DNA from: Bimastos eiseni
Lineage: Eukaryota; Annelida; Clitellata; Crassiclitellata; Lumbricidae
Assembly (NCBI GenBank): GCA_959347315.1
Contig: OY365808.1
Location: forward strand, 1,426,212 to 1,490,211
Direction: 5' to 3'
DNA length: 64,000 nt
Shown piece by piece: positions 1 to 13,085 of this stretch. The position numbers and the translations under genes are program-made. The notes beneath the pieces were generated by a model. That model was not told where the DNA came from and ran no database searches. It saw only the letters and a program-made list of their open reading frames with translations. Position 1 is the first letter of the stretch. Each line of letters starts with the position of its first letter.

Positions 1-3000
1 GCAGGTGTAAGGGAATCTACTGCTCAAAGACCTGTCAAAAAGACGACTTTCCATTTCATCGGATCATCTGCGAACCCTTCACTAAGTAAGTTTAAATAAA
101 TGCATAATATTAATAGTAATAATAACAATTATGATTATAACATAATAATAATAATCATAATAATAGTAATAACAGCAATGATAATAATAATAACAACAAT
201 TATGACTTTTACAATGATTATAGTATAATAATAATAGTAATGGTTATGACATAATAATGATAATGTATGCTGGTGACTTCATTTTCTTAGCCTTGGCATA
301 TGAGGGGGGTTGGCCAGTCCTCCCCTTACCATCTCCTCTTCTCACCATTATGGCTGGGTTGGCCAAGTCCTACAGGCAGAGCAGAAGTCTTGACATAAAT
401 GTCTGTTCACATAGAACAACATTACTTATTATGAAGACCTAACATAATTACATAAATGCACTAAGCACAAAGCAGTTACATGAAACAACATTACATAAAA
501 TCACATTGCGCAAATACCATAACGCAAAGAACAGCCCAAATAACATGACCCAAACAAATAGCATTTGGCATATAAATCTCATTGCACAATTAGCAACACA
601 GATGACAGATCAATAATATAATACAAATAAATAACATGTGATAACATAATACAACAAAATAACACAATAAAATCACGAAGCACAAATTATATAGCACAAA
701 TGACACAAATAAATGACAACACAAATAAATAATGTGACACAAATAACAACACATTAACATAATGTAACATAAGATTACTTTTGAATTGCATCATTGACCA
801 GATCTGACACTTTTATTTTCCTCAGCTTCTTTTGATCTTCTCCATTTTCTCTTTCCAGGGAAGAAGAAGAATTGCAGGAGCGATTTGAATTCTTCAATGA
901 CAACGTGAAAGTGGTGAGGTTTTTTCCAAGCAGAACATTTCTCTGTATATTTAAGTTTATTTACTCCTAGGTTATTGCTCCTTAGGTAAATCTCCCTCAA
1001 GGTAAATTGCTCATAAGGTAATTCCGACTAAGATAATATTATCATTATTACTAAATTACTAATACTATCATTACTATTATTAATATTATTATTCCTTTTA
1101 TGGCCAAGGTATTGATTATCCCTCAGTCGATCCAAACAATATCTGTAGATATTATTAATTTATTATTATTATTATTATTGATGTTCCGTTGTATGGTCTT
1201 GTGTGCCGTTTTGATGAGTGCATTTTCGAATACATTGTCTGAATATCTGAAATGTCAACTTTGTTAATTTGTTTGTTTTCTCTCAGTGCGGAGATCAGGA
1301 GGAGGAGAGCAAGGCTCGAGCGACCGCTCTGCCGCTCAATGACACGATCAAGGTATGGCTGTATTTACCTTTACATTACCTTGCTTTTGCCATATGGTTT
1401 TTACCCTTGCCATTCTTTTGCGCTGATGTTACCTTTACCATACCCTCACATGAACAGGAAGTTCCCTTGGCAATTTGTGTGGCTAGATTGGAAATCTCTA
1501 TATCACTGATTGATGTGTGATATTTCGAACGCTTCTCTTTTTTCTTTCTTGTACATTGTGTCCTATTTGTTTTGGCATTAATGGGTAAATAAGGCTGTCA
1601 ACGGGTACCCGGGTAACTGATCGAAGCTGGCACCCCAGGTAATGAAATCGGTTTTCGGATAATGACCTTCTGTAAAAATGCGCGATTTTACCTGAACATG
1701 TGCCAGAAATTTTCCATTGGTCATATTGGCTGACTGCCTGGGCAATGAAAATCAGTTCTCAGGTAACGACATTCTGTAAAAATGCAGAATTTTCTACATC
1801 TCCTAACAAAATTGCCGATTATTTAGCCGATTATTTCTTTGAGAGACCTACTGCTACTGCCTATTGTTGTGGTACAAGCTAACATTTGCTCCGTAGGAGA
1901 TGTATGCAAGTAGTTGGGGACTAATCCTAGGCAGGCAATACAGATTAGACACACCACCCGCCGTCAAACTATGCCCAGGGTAATTAAAGGCCAAGGCGCG
2001 GATGTTCTATTCACAGCCACCATCTAGTCTCAGCCTCTCATGCGATTGACATGTGTCGGGGAGAGCTGATTGGCAGCTAGCATGTATTCATTAGGCATGC
2101 CTCCACGATGTACATTCATCGGTTTCTCTGTTGAATTTGCCAGCCGCTCCTTGGCTCTTAAGCAGGCACTATGACTTACTCTGCACAAGACCTATGTTGA
2201 CACATTCCCACGGTCTATACTAGGACAGTGGGTGGTCTCACCACTGGTCTCAAGAAGCCATTGGCTCGACGACACGATATGGGAACGGAACGAAATGCCG
2301 TCCTTCACAGACCCAGTGATGTTGCTGTTGTCATTTTGCTTTTCTAGACTGAATATATATTAAATAAAAAAAGTAATTTTTAATATCGGCGCCGATTATC
2401 TTGCCGATATCCGATATTGCCGATATCTCTATAATTGGCCCGATTAATCGGCCGGCCGATTAATCGGTACAGCTCTAAATAATAATAGTAATAATGTGAA
2501 ATTAAAAGCTTTCCAGTTTTAGGCTCCCTGAATTGGCTCAATCAGTAGATTGAGAAGCTCATAACTAAATGATTGTTTATTATTTTAATAATAATGATTG
2601 CAGAATGCTCTTTCTTTTTATTTTTCAGTTGTCTCTATGTTATTCCAAAAAGTGTTTCCATTGTCATGATGAACTCTCTGAAAGTGTGATAACTGCGTGT
2701 TCAGTGTGCTAAAGTATTTTTGACGTTTAATAAAGCAACATTGGCTGGAAATTGGATTCTGTGATTTTCCTTTTAGGTTGGGATCTTAGTACCAGCAATG
2801 ACGCCTTCGCGGTTCTATGTCTTTCCAGATGGGAACCACGAACAGCTTAAGGATTTGACTCTTCGTCTGAAGGAGGTGAATAAACGACACGATTAAGATT
2901 AACATATTGTCATAAATTCATTTTGTCAAACTTTTATTTAGGCTCTTTGTTTTCCATGTGTTAAGCATTTCCAGTCTTGTTGATACTGAAGGTAAGGAAA

Positions 3001-6000
3001 GCGATGTTTGTGCTAAAGCGGTTTGCGGTAGTCCTATAATAATAATAATAAACTCAGGTTCACATTTTGGGTGACTGTGCATCTTTCAATTTTAATGATA
3101 ATGACAATACTAGCGTCACTTTCGAGCATTAGTCGTATAATAATAATTAGAAAGTAATGACTTAGGTTCACATTTCAGGTAAGTGTGTGCATGTTTCAAC
3201 TTTTTTAATAATAGCAATACTTTGAATCTTTTCTATTCACAGCACTATTCAGTGGCAAAGAATTGCAAGAAGCCACGTAATTCTCCGGACATTGGCGACC
3301 TCTGTGCGTGTCGATACTCGCTTGACAATGAATGGTATCGAGTGGAGGTGGAGGACGTCATCAGCTTCAGCCGAATCCTCGTTCGATACGTCGACTACGG
3401 AAATGAGGAAGAGGTGGAAAGCTCGACGATATGTGAACTTCCGAAAGAGTTTAAAATGATTCCTAAGTTGGTGAGTGGTACTGAACTTCTTGGTTATGTT
3501 TTCGCTGATTTTCTGTGCGTTTACTTCATGCGTGTTTTACGATGAAAAGCACTTCACGTAATCTGTAGCTTTTTAACGTAAATGTTGATTTTTGATAAAA
3601 CTCTGAAGTGTTATCCGTCTTAACATATTTTTTTACATTTAAAGAACTGAGGTGAAATCTGTTATAAATTGTAATTTTAAGTATCTTATGTTGAAAACAC
3701 TTGACTGAACACCTGCTGTTTTGTTTATTTTTATTTTTTAGGATGAGACCTACAACTAAAATTTGCTCTTTTGTTTATTTTTATCTGTTTTGCAATGATA
3801 ACTGCCACTTAAATTTGCTGCTAGTATGTAGTTGTTTTTTACAATGAAAGCTGTAATTAATATCTGCTGTTTTCTTAACTTTTTTTGCTGTTTTTTAACA
3901 GGCGGTTTTGTGCGGTCTTGCGAATATTGAGCCAATTCCATCAGATGCTGGCTGCACTGGTTGGTCAGCAAGAGCCATTGAACTCAGTAGAAAGATCATG
4001 AATGAGTGTATCGCCATGGTTACTCCTGTTGTCATGGTGTCTGGGGTGTACTACGTCGAAATGAAAATGATTGGTTCAGGTGAGGAGAATGATGCAATTT
4101 GATTGGTCTATTGTTAATAGTGTTTATGAGGTCGTTAGGAGATTTGAAATGGATTAATTTCTGATTATAGGAATGATCCCAGTGTCAATTTCCTACTGAG
4201 TACCGAGTATTACGAGTGAGTAGTAATGAATATTGAATATTGGATGAAAATAAGGTAAACATTAAACTTTAAATAAATGCAGGAATGTATTTGTTTTACA
4301 ATTTTCAGTTTTTCACTTCAAACATGATAAAGTGATGATAAAATGAAATGCGATTGCTATTTTGTAAATTAAAAGAATCCGATTTTCGTTTTCAAAACGG
4401 ATTTTTAAAAATTATCCAAATGCCAATTTTTTTTATATGCCGATTCAGACTCGTTGTTTGTCCGAATGCGAATGATGCCGAGTACTACGATGCTTCTCTT
4501 TCGTCATATCTTCTGCACCCTCTGAGAAGTCCCTTAGCTGCTCTCTGTCCTCTGGCATTATGCAACGCTCATGTGACCCTACAATGGTACCATTGTTTTT
4601 TTCCCATACACTGTCAGCATTTCGATCAGTCAAGAAATTAATAATCATTCATTGACAATCAAAGTCCGATGGCAACCAAGAGGGCTCGCCGACGATCAAG
4701 GTCGAGAAGAATGAGGTCTTGAACACTTAACCTTCCTTTTAGAGTTTGCTTAAACAGTCGATCTTCGTTTATATTCTTGAGCGTGTCTGAGAGATATCTT
4801 TAAGAGGCGCTATGTTACATTATGTGAAACTGTGTCCACAGATGACTCTGATGTGGCCGAGATGTTCATCGAGGCGGGTGTAGCCAGGTATGCGAGGAAA
4901 AGCCAACCGCCTTCTTTACCTATCAGGTTCGTAGAATTTCCTTGTACTAGAACAGCTGTATCCTCTGTTTCAATTTGGTCTCTCTCTCTAGAATGCACTT
5001 TCTCCTTCTGCTTGCTCTAAAATTCTTCGTGGTTGTCTCTCATCCTCTTTCGCTTATCTTAAAACCTACTTCTTCTCGTGGGCCGTTGCACAGTGACAGT
5101 GCTTCTGAACGGTTCACCCTACTAGAGACACTGGGCAAATACTTAAAAGTGAATACAAAATACATGGTTAACTAGATTCTTGAGGTAGGAAGACAGTTGT
5201 CTTTACATAAGATGGTTGGCATATGATGCATATGATTGTCTCTAAGGTTCTAGAAGAAGGGTCTCTTTGATCTGTATGAAGTCCTTTGAGGAGTCCAGTC
5301 AACAGTCAGAAGGGATGTTTTTTTATTATGAAAAGTTTTAATGGTGACGTACCAATTTATGTTGTTTGTGGTATATTTTTCAACAGCATGCCAGAACTGT
5401 TACCTAAACCATTGCCTTCTCAAAATCAGTTACCGTCGTCTAGACCGTCGCCGTCTCCAAATCAGTTGCCATCGTCTAGCCCATCAAGATCTTCAAACCA
5501 GTTGCTGTCGTCTGGATCGTTACCATCTCCTAATGAATTGCCAGCAGCGTGTCCTTCGCTGAACCTCGCTGCCTATGGTTGGCCGACAGATCTTTCGCAT
5601 CTGGTTGGAAAAGAGATGAGTTTCCAGGTGGTGGAATATTCGCCTCCAGGGGGTCTCTGGGTTCGGATAAACCCTCTGCCGGGTCGTGAGACTATGCCTC
5701 TCGTTTATCTGTCGTTCACTGAAAAGTATCGATTGACTCCAGAGCCAAGGCCATCCAGGTCAGTTCAAAGTTCATTCATATACTTATCCACCAGTTCTGT
5801 TTGAGGTTTATTCATATCCGTTGTCTATATTAATCATTCATGTGATCATCATTTGTATGACCCAGTTGTTCTGACCTAGTTCTATGTGATTATGTTTCTA
5901 CAATTGGATGACCTGGTATTGTGACATAGTTCCCTGCTAAAGCATGTTGTCAACATTTGTATCCTGTGTTTGTTATATGAGATCAATTAAAAAAACAATT

Positions 6001-8398
6001 TTTATGGTTTATGGTTAGTTCCTGTTCGATTCCTTCTCCTCTGACTCCGGATTCTGCGGAGCCGGGTGAGCCGAAGTGGCGTAGAGTGACAATCAATGAT
6101 CTGCCTGTGCTTCAGCTCAAGAGCAAGCTTGAGGTTGAGGTGACGCTTCCTAAGAATCCAGCCGACTTCTGGTGCCACGACCTTGAGCAGAGTAGGTTGC
6201 CCTTGTCTCTGATTGACAGTATGTGTGTATGTGCGTGTGTTGTTTGTGTGTTTTTTGCTTGTATGTTTGTCTTGTTTTTGTTTGTTTACATGTTTTTATA
6301 TGTGTTTGTTTGTATGTATGTTTGTGTATATGTATCTTTTTGTTTTTCGGTATGGATTAGATTGTATTGTATTGGATTTAATTAAATTTTATTTGATTAA
6401 AGTCGTCTTCCATTGCTTGCTTTTCTAGTGGCTCATGTCGTAAAGCTACAGAATGCGTTGAAGCCAGATGCCTCTCCTCCACCCATCTCATTTCAGCCAG
6501 AAAAGGGAGACATTTGCTTCGGCTTTTACAAGAGTAAGACTTGTGAATAACCTGAAATTGCCTCGGCCGAATATCCCGTCTTTTGACGCTCTTCGCTTTG
6601 GCAAATAAAATGCAAACAAATAATACAGGAATTTTATGATTAATTATTTTTTATTAAGCACTCTGTACTTTATTATTTTCCAGAAAATCACGATTTGAAC
6701 GTCCGTATTTATTGATTATTTATGTCTAAAATGAGAAATTTGTTGGTCATTTATGACAAGTATATAAATTTATTTAAAACGTCCTTGTCATCTGTCAGCT
6801 GTCGATGGGAACATGTTGATTGGTTCAACGCGTGTGCGTGGGCCAACCACTGGTGACTCTTTTAGCTTACTTTGCACTCAGGCAAAATACTCATTAGTAA
6901 CATCATTTAGCCTAGTGCAGAGAGTGCCTCTCAGTAGATGTCGAGAACAGGCGCTATATAAATGTTCGATTACATTACAATAATAAGACTTTGTATCAAA
7001 CTGTGGCAAAGCCCGGACCAAAAGAATGAATGTTGTGTTTGATTTCGACGACTAATGCTGTTACTACATAAATGGGCATCACAAAGAATTTCTGCATAGA
7101 AATTCCCAGCCTACATTTTACTCTTCTCTGAAGTCTGTCTTCTTTAAGCCTTAGTTGGACTAGGAATGCCTCTGAGTAGAGCCCTTTAAAGGTGCTACAT
7201 TAAGTTTCATTGATTGATTGAAATGGATCATTGTTCTCTTTACATTGTCTGCACAGAATACAATGAGTGGTACCGAGTTGTGGTCTCGGAGAGGAAGCAC
7301 GACTCTGTCAATGTTCTGCTGATCGACTATGGCGAAAGCATTTCGATTGCTCCGAACCAGCTGCGACCTTTGCCCTTTGAACTGAGTCAACATCCGGCGA
7401 TGGCCTTCCAGTGCCAGTTGTCGGGTAAGATCGTTGAATTGTTTGTTGGAAACTGTTTCCTAAACAGTAGAATTCTGACGGTTGACCGAGTACAATCAGT
7501 TTATGAACGTGACTTTCTGTTGCTTTTTTCCTGTGTTTGTTCAGTTTCTTATCATATCATATCTTTAGATTTATATAGCACCTCTCACAGAATAACTGCT
7601 CATGGATGCTATCAGCACAGAAATCCCGGGATAAGGAAACGTCTTAGTGATGGAGGAAAGTCATTCCTGGTAGATGGACCCACAACAGCAAATGCTCAGT
7701 ACTGTGCCAAGGCAGTCCTAGGCACAAAAAGACCAGGATGATCAACAGTGCGCAAGTAATGAGATTTTTATGCAGCAAACGGCTTTCAGAAATAGTCGAA
7801 GAGATGGATCTTGTATTGGGTATGCGCAGTGATAGGAATCCAATGCAAGACTTCAAGCATATATGTTGAGATATGAGCAAAGATTAATAATCATTGGTTT
7901 TGTTATATTTGATTAGATTATATTGTATTGTATCTACAAATTTCTATAGCACCTCCCACAGTACAGCCTAATCAGAGTAAAGCCTTGCAGAAAAAGATTA
8001 ACTTTAAGAATGCGAACAGAATCAGTAGCACTCGCAGTTAAACTAAAAGGACGAGTGAGAAAGGAATATCATTCCAAGGCAAAGGGCAACCGATGATGCA
8101 TAGGTGTGGTTTAGGCGGAAACCGTCCAAGCTATGAAGAAGCCATTTCGGTCTATAGATACTTGTGTCATTTACAAACTGAATTGTTGATTTCCTTTCCA
8201 GTTTGGAGTTCCCTGCAGACGTCCTCCATCGACATTGTTCCGCATTTCCAGGATCTCGTCCAAAACAAAGTCATCTCATGCAAGATCCTTAGCAGAAACG
8301 CATCCACCATGATGCACTCCGTCATCCTCAGCGACTTCCACTCCAAACAGTCGATCACCAGCATTCTGATCGATGCGATCGAGAAGAATGGATTCTGA
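1..8398 (+). CDS. TDRD1: TDRD1-like MYND and Tudor domain protein (5' partial, 12 exons)
   Basis: Tudor proteins of this type scaffold the piRNA machinery in germ granules by binding dimethylarginine on Piwi proteins. Exons join in frame at GT-AG sites: 1-85, 859-913, 1287-1352, 2777-2875, 3243-3470, 3902-4079, 4842-4887 (or 4926), 5387-5758, 6019-6191, 6429-6533, 7257-7424, 8202-8398, giving about 589 residues and a TGA stop. The first exon carries the C-terminal half of a MYND zinc finger (YCSKTCQ, then H and C); the window cuts off the rest. Tudor 1 (exons 4-7) has WYRVEV and VDYGN. Tudor 2 (exons 9-12) has WYRVVV and IDYGE. Exon 8 holds a Ser/Pro/Gln/Asn-rich repeat linker. MYND plus Tudor order is that of vertebrate TDRD1 and insect Veneno; only two clear Tudor cores are seen, against four in vertebrate TDRD1. 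Family is confident, one-to-one orthology is inferred. Confidence 0.88.
1590..2485. mobile_element. Composite hAT-like non-autonomous elements in TDRD1 intron 3
   Basis: The left part (from TAAGGCTGTCAACGGG at 1590) matches the MITE at 9419-9701 for about 200 bp. The right end is different: CCGATTAATCGGCCGGCCGA and GTACAGCTCTAA near 2445-2477, a terminal type common in hAT MITEs. The two appear fused or nested near 1810-1840. Confidence 0.55.
4970..5170 (+). mobile_element. CR1-like LINE 3' fragment in TDRD1 intron 7
   Basis: The sequence from TCTAGAATGCACTTTCTCC through CTTCTGAACGGTTCACCC matches the 3' part of the copy at 35880-36325 (same wording, including GCGCTTCTGAACGGTTCACC-like text), ending in AATACAAAATAC. 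The frame is broken. Confidence 0.7.
7565..7870 (-). mobile_element. CR1-like LINE 3' fragment in TDRD1 intron 11
   Basis: Read on the minus strand the segment encodes a decayed LINE C-terminus (around GGTCCATCTACCAGGAATGA) and ends in a GGTGCTATATAAAT tail (7569-7583). Related copies are at 37400-37700 (minus) and 61205-61420 (plus). A second tail-like stretch occurs at 7938-7956. Confidence 0.65.
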
Positions 8399-8648
8399 TC
8401 ACCCGAATCGAGACTCTTGTATTCCACGTTGAGCGACTCTGACAAGGTCTTAGTGACGCGAATTACGCAAGGCAGATAGTTTTGCTTACGTTGTTTGGCG
8501 AGATTTTATTCGCGGTAACGAGGTGTTGAGTTGTGACGAAGGTAAACACTTTAGCAATGAGTGTTAAATGCAGCTAAGATACCAAAACACTTTGTTGTTA
8601 AAGTGTGAAGTTGTTGGTGGTAATGTTACTTGTATATGGCTAATGATA

Positions 8649-8926
8649 CAGTGGTGGAAATAATTATTTCATCACCCTTCAAAAAGCTGAAAATCGGTTT
8701 AATACGATAAAGACAGTTTTTTTTATTAATGTCACTCAAATTATTTTGCAAATAAGCATAAAATCAGTCATTTACATAATTTACATATTTAAGGAATGTT
8801 TGTTGGTCGATACAAGGACGAAAATAAGAATTCACTGTTTCTGCTCAATATGTCATAATAATAATTTCATTGTATACCACCTCTGGCTCTAATCATTGGG
8901 TGATGCAACAATTATTTCCACCGCTA
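8649..8926. mobile_element. Tc1/mariner-like MITE with TA target duplication
   Basis: Ends are CAGTGGTGGAAATAATTATT and the near-complement ATTATTTCCACCGCTA, flanked by TA on both sides (8647-8648, 8927-8928). No coding sequence. A partial inverted relative is at 50286-50371. Confidence 0.8.
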
Positions 8927-9418
8927 TAGGAGTGCAGAGGCAAGTTTGTTGCTCTTTTTCGTCTCAATGTTTAGTTTGTGGTGGAATGTCTAAGTTGCTG
9001 GGACTAGGTGCAAGTTGAGATGTAAGGAGGGTTGAGTCAGTGTCTGCTGCTTTTTCTAGCAGTTATTTGTGCATTTTATATCTTGAAGCCCAAAAGGGGA
9101 TGGGGTGAGGATGGAATTCTGCTGTTTTTTTTAGTTTAGTTAGATTTGACCAATGTGAAGTTGTCATGGTGTTCATTTTATTTGTTGAAGTTGTTTCTTT
9201 GTAAGGAGATGCGTTTCATTCTGAAGGTGTATTTTTCGAAACGCTGTAGCTGATGTCGGGCGGTTTGTTTATGTGTGATAAACAGGGCAAGTAAATGTAT
9301 AGGGGTGATGGTTGGAATGGCAAAGGGTGATTGTTGCAATGAAAATTAACATTTGGGGCTGAAAATTGACTTAGAAATTTGTAGGAGCACAGTATGGGTA
9401 AAAACTTTATATTGCTAG

Positions 9419-9701
9419 TAAGGCTGTCAACGTGTACTCGGGTACCCAGGTAATAAAATCGGTTTTTGGGTTCCCAAGATTTCGTAAAAAATGCGCGATT
9501 TTACCTGAACATATGTTAGAAATATTCTGTTGGTCATATTGGCGGACTGCCCAGGCAATGAAATCGGTTCTCGGGTGCCCGACATTCCGTAAAAATGCGC
9601 AATTCCCTACATTTCCTAACAAAATATCCGCGTGGTCGAGTACCCGCTCCGCCGGTCAATGAGTACCCAGGTCGTGATTTCAACATTTTTTGACAGCCTT
9701 A
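9419..9701. mobile_element. hAT-like MITE with 8-bp target duplication
   Basis: Terminal inverted repeats TAAGGCTGTCAA and TTGACAGCCTTA bound a 283-bp element. The flanks ATTGCTAG (9411-9418) and ATTGCTAG (9702-9709) are identical 8-mers. Non-coding. Confidence 0.85.
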
Positions 9702-10187
9702 ATTGCTAGTGTTGCATTGTGGAGGTGAGATTTTTTGTTCTTTTGCTTGAGTGTATGTCTGCTCTTCGATATCAATTCCATTCTCTACATTTTTATGTGA
9801 GGCGAATCTGCTCAACTTTGTTCCTTGGCATCTTATATTTTTCCCATCCTGCTTTATTATGCATGACGAATCTGCTTAATTTGCATACGCAGAGGGTAAA
9901 CTTATGGTTTAGATATTGTCTTCCTGTTCGTAAAGACATTTGGCATCATGTAGGGTAGCACATAGTGTAACTCTGTTCTTTGAATGGTGCTTTATAAATT
10001 CCAATAAACTGGTCAAGAGAACAGCTTTTTATTGAGCAAATTGATTGATTGCTTGAAGCCCAGATCTACTAACCTTGTAACATATAACTAGTGCAATAAT
10101 TAAGGAACAATTAATTAATTGATTGATAAGTAAATTGCTTGATGAATATATGGATTGTTAGAATTGATTGAGCTATTGCTTTATAAA

Positions 10188-10706
10188 TCGGGTTGCCAAC
10201 TCTGAACAAACCCATTCAGAGACATTTCCCAGTTCCATCTATGGCGAGATAAATCCACGACATACCAAACCGTTGAAACTGGACAAACCCTTGAAGTTTC
10301 TCTCATTCCATTGTGCTAATGAAGTTTTGAATTTTGAATGATGTTCGAGATTTTCCAGTCCTTGATTGAAAGTCAAATAGTCGAAACACTTATGATTAAA
10401 TTATGATTATAAACACTGAGAATTAAGATGTTCTCTTATATATTATTATATAATACGATCGTGTCATTGTAAAGTGCCCTTGTAGTGGCATGGCTGCGTT
10501 ACGGCGCTTTAGAAATCGTCCGTTTAATAATAATAATAATAATAATAGTATTGCTCATGTTGCTTGTATTTGGATAATGTCATTGAATCACATAATATTT
10601 TTTAAATGCTTACCTATTCCGGGACATAATAAGCATTGCCCAGGATACGGGATGGCATAGGTCGATTCCTGGACTGTCCCAGGCATTCTGTTGGTTGGCA
10701 ACCCTA
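10188..10706. mobile_element. Possible hAT-like MITE
   Basis: GGGTTGCCAAC at 10190-10200 and GTTGGCAACCC at 10694-10704 are complementary ends. No clean target duplication is visible. Inside lies a CR1-type tail (GGCGCTTTAGAAAT near 10503) with a TAA microsatellite. Confidence 0.4.
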
Positions 10707-11249
10707 GATACAGAGTGCGGTGTGGGTGTTCAAACCCCTTGAGATTGTCTGCTGTGTAGGTATTTTGGGCTGAGACATCTTCCTTTTCTGCCTTATCATT
10801 GGATAGTACCAACGATATTCTGTCCCATATGACGTGTGAACTCATGAACTTTGGAAGGCAGGCAATATCAAATGCATTTTGCATTATGAGTAATTATGAT
10901 CTTGCATATGGAAAGGTTGAATAGATATGTGCACTTTTCTGGAGTGACCATAATATGGCCTCGATCCTGCTCATATTTCAACGAAAAGGGTAAAATCTTG
11001 CAATTGGAATTTATGTCATTTGAGGTACCCATGTACAAACCATGGCTTTGGCAACTGTACGATATCGGTTCCTGGACCAGGTTCTGCGTTCTGCCGCAGG
11101 TCTTGTTGGGCGCATTCTGAAATTTGGCCGTCTGTGGCTATGTGAAGGATGTGCTCCTCCAACAGCGAATCTCGTACCGTATCGTCTCTTTGGTATGGCG
11201 GTCCTTGTTGGGTCTCACCCTTTCCTACAATCTTCACGATCTCTGATCT

Positions 11250-11480
11250 CTTCACGATCTCTGTTGCTCTACTTTGAGTGTACCAGATCGCTGCTCTCTC
11301 TGCTCTACTGAGCAAGGCCTGCTCATTGTCCCATTTGCCGTACAACTACTAAAAAAATTGTGCCTTCTCAGTGGTTGGCCCTTCACTCTGGAACATGCTC
11401 CCATTGGGGTTCATTCAGACTTTTACACTCGCTTTAAAACTGTTCTTTTCAACCGTGCTATTTGTTTTATGAGTTGATTT
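11250..11480 (+). mobile_element. Decayed CR1-like LINE 3' end
   Basis: The plus-strand frame LLSGWPFTLEHAPIGVH followed by FKTVLFNRAI matches the usual LINE C-terminal pattern (proline, Trp/Leu-rich, then FK..L..LFNRA). Stops and frameshifts are frequent. Confidence 0.5.
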
Positions 11481-12949
11481 GGTTAAATGCTTCACTCATT
11501 TGAATGGGTGCCATCATCATTTGAGTTGCCCATGTACGAGGGTTACTGTATGATGTCAATGTTTCTAATTTTAAATGTATTGATTGTGTGAAATCCTTAC
11601 CCTAATTGCAATTGGTGCGATGCCATTTACTGTTGAATGCTTGAATACAACTGAGGATATTGTTACAGAAATGATGTTAACATCGTAATGAAAGCTTATG
11701 CCTAAAAATGCATTGTCTGCATTTTACTCTTCTTTGAAATCCGTATACTGGTGCGCCTCTGAGTAGATATCTTGAAGGATCGACATTGATTGATTGGTTG
11801 ATTATGTTACTGGTCACTTGATCAAATGCTTTTGGCATTGCAAAGTTATGCAAAAATTGGGAGACCCATGCAGATTGTCAGTAAAATGTTGGTACTTACG
11901 AATATCATGCCTACTCTTCAACCATCGATATATGAGTATCCAGGGCAAGTCGGAAGGGTTTGTGCCTCAGCCGATCAACCCTCCAACCTTGTAATTCTGT
12001 TGAGAATTCTGAAAGAGTGCTTTGTACTTGTGCTAAGTGGGAGTTATGTAATCATAATCTCAAAATGTCTGCAGCGCCCAAAAGGGGAAGTCGCGGGAAC
12101 CAGCTTATTCACAGGCGCTTAATCAAAACAAAATCGATAGGTTGAGGTCAGAATCCAGAGAGTCAGGCAGACATTCAGACAGCTAAGGTGGATGGTGTTT
12201 ATAGTTGAAATGTTGAGGGAGGTAGGGGTTATGGATCAGTATATAGGGTTATGGATCAGGATAGTATTTACAAAAAGCAATGTTTTCAGTATTGAATGCA
12301 GAACTTTTGAGGTTTTGTTGAGTTCTTAGGATAAATCAGGTAATTGGTGTAATAATACTGAGGAGTTTGTTCCACAAAATGTCCAGGGAGTGATTTGCAA
12401 TTTTAGTTATGTTGTATGTTTTGGGCATTTCTTTGTCATGTATGTAGGTGAGTTACTTTTATTCTTTTAAAATGTGCCCAGACTAGTTAAGAATTAGTTA
12501 AGGAGGTCAGATGAATTGATCCTGACTAGTTATGAATTAGTTAGGTCAGGTTAAAGTTTAGGAGGTAGTTCACTCCGAGTTCCAGTGTCAAGATGTTTTC
12601 AGAGTATTTGATCAAAATTCGGATCATGGTGTAAATTGGTTATTATCTGTTGATTTTATTAGTTATTGTTTTTATTTGTTTAGTATTGTCTTAATTTTCT
12701 CTCGAATTTGAGGCGATTTCGTTTGCTACCTCCTTTCCATAACTAAATATATTTACTGATTTATTAGTTTTATGATTTCGTTGCTAATTTATATCAAACA
12801 TTCTTTGATATGGTTTTAAATGTAAAATAAAACACGAAAAAATGTTCGGTAAAGACCAAAGAAGTTTTAACGCGTTTCTGTTGTTGTCAGCTCTTTTTCT
12901 GGTCATTTTATCCATTTGGTTAGTATTGCACAGGCTTGTCTATGGGGTG

Positions 12950-13085
12950 GTACATAGTGGCCAACTGGTCAGAGCAACGATGCATAGCACGAAAAGTACG
13001 GGTTCGACCCTCGCCCACAGTTGTTGATGTCTACTGTAGGGACCTTGTGCAAGTCGTGGAGTTAAAGTTGCTCAGTGATTGTAGT
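12950..13085 (+). mobile_element. tRNA-derived SINE
   Basis: Pol III-like boxes AGTGGCCAACTGG (A, 12956-12968) and GGGTTCGACCC (B, 13000-13010), followed by a body with GTAGGGACCTTGTGCAAGTC. It shares box spacing and body with copies at 54264-54440 and 53790-53895. It does not fold as an intact tRNA. Confidence 0.7.

Noticed and set aside
12950..13020. Intact tRNA gene
   Set aside because: A- and B-box words are present but no full cloverleaf can be drawn; body similarity to two other loci marks a SINE.
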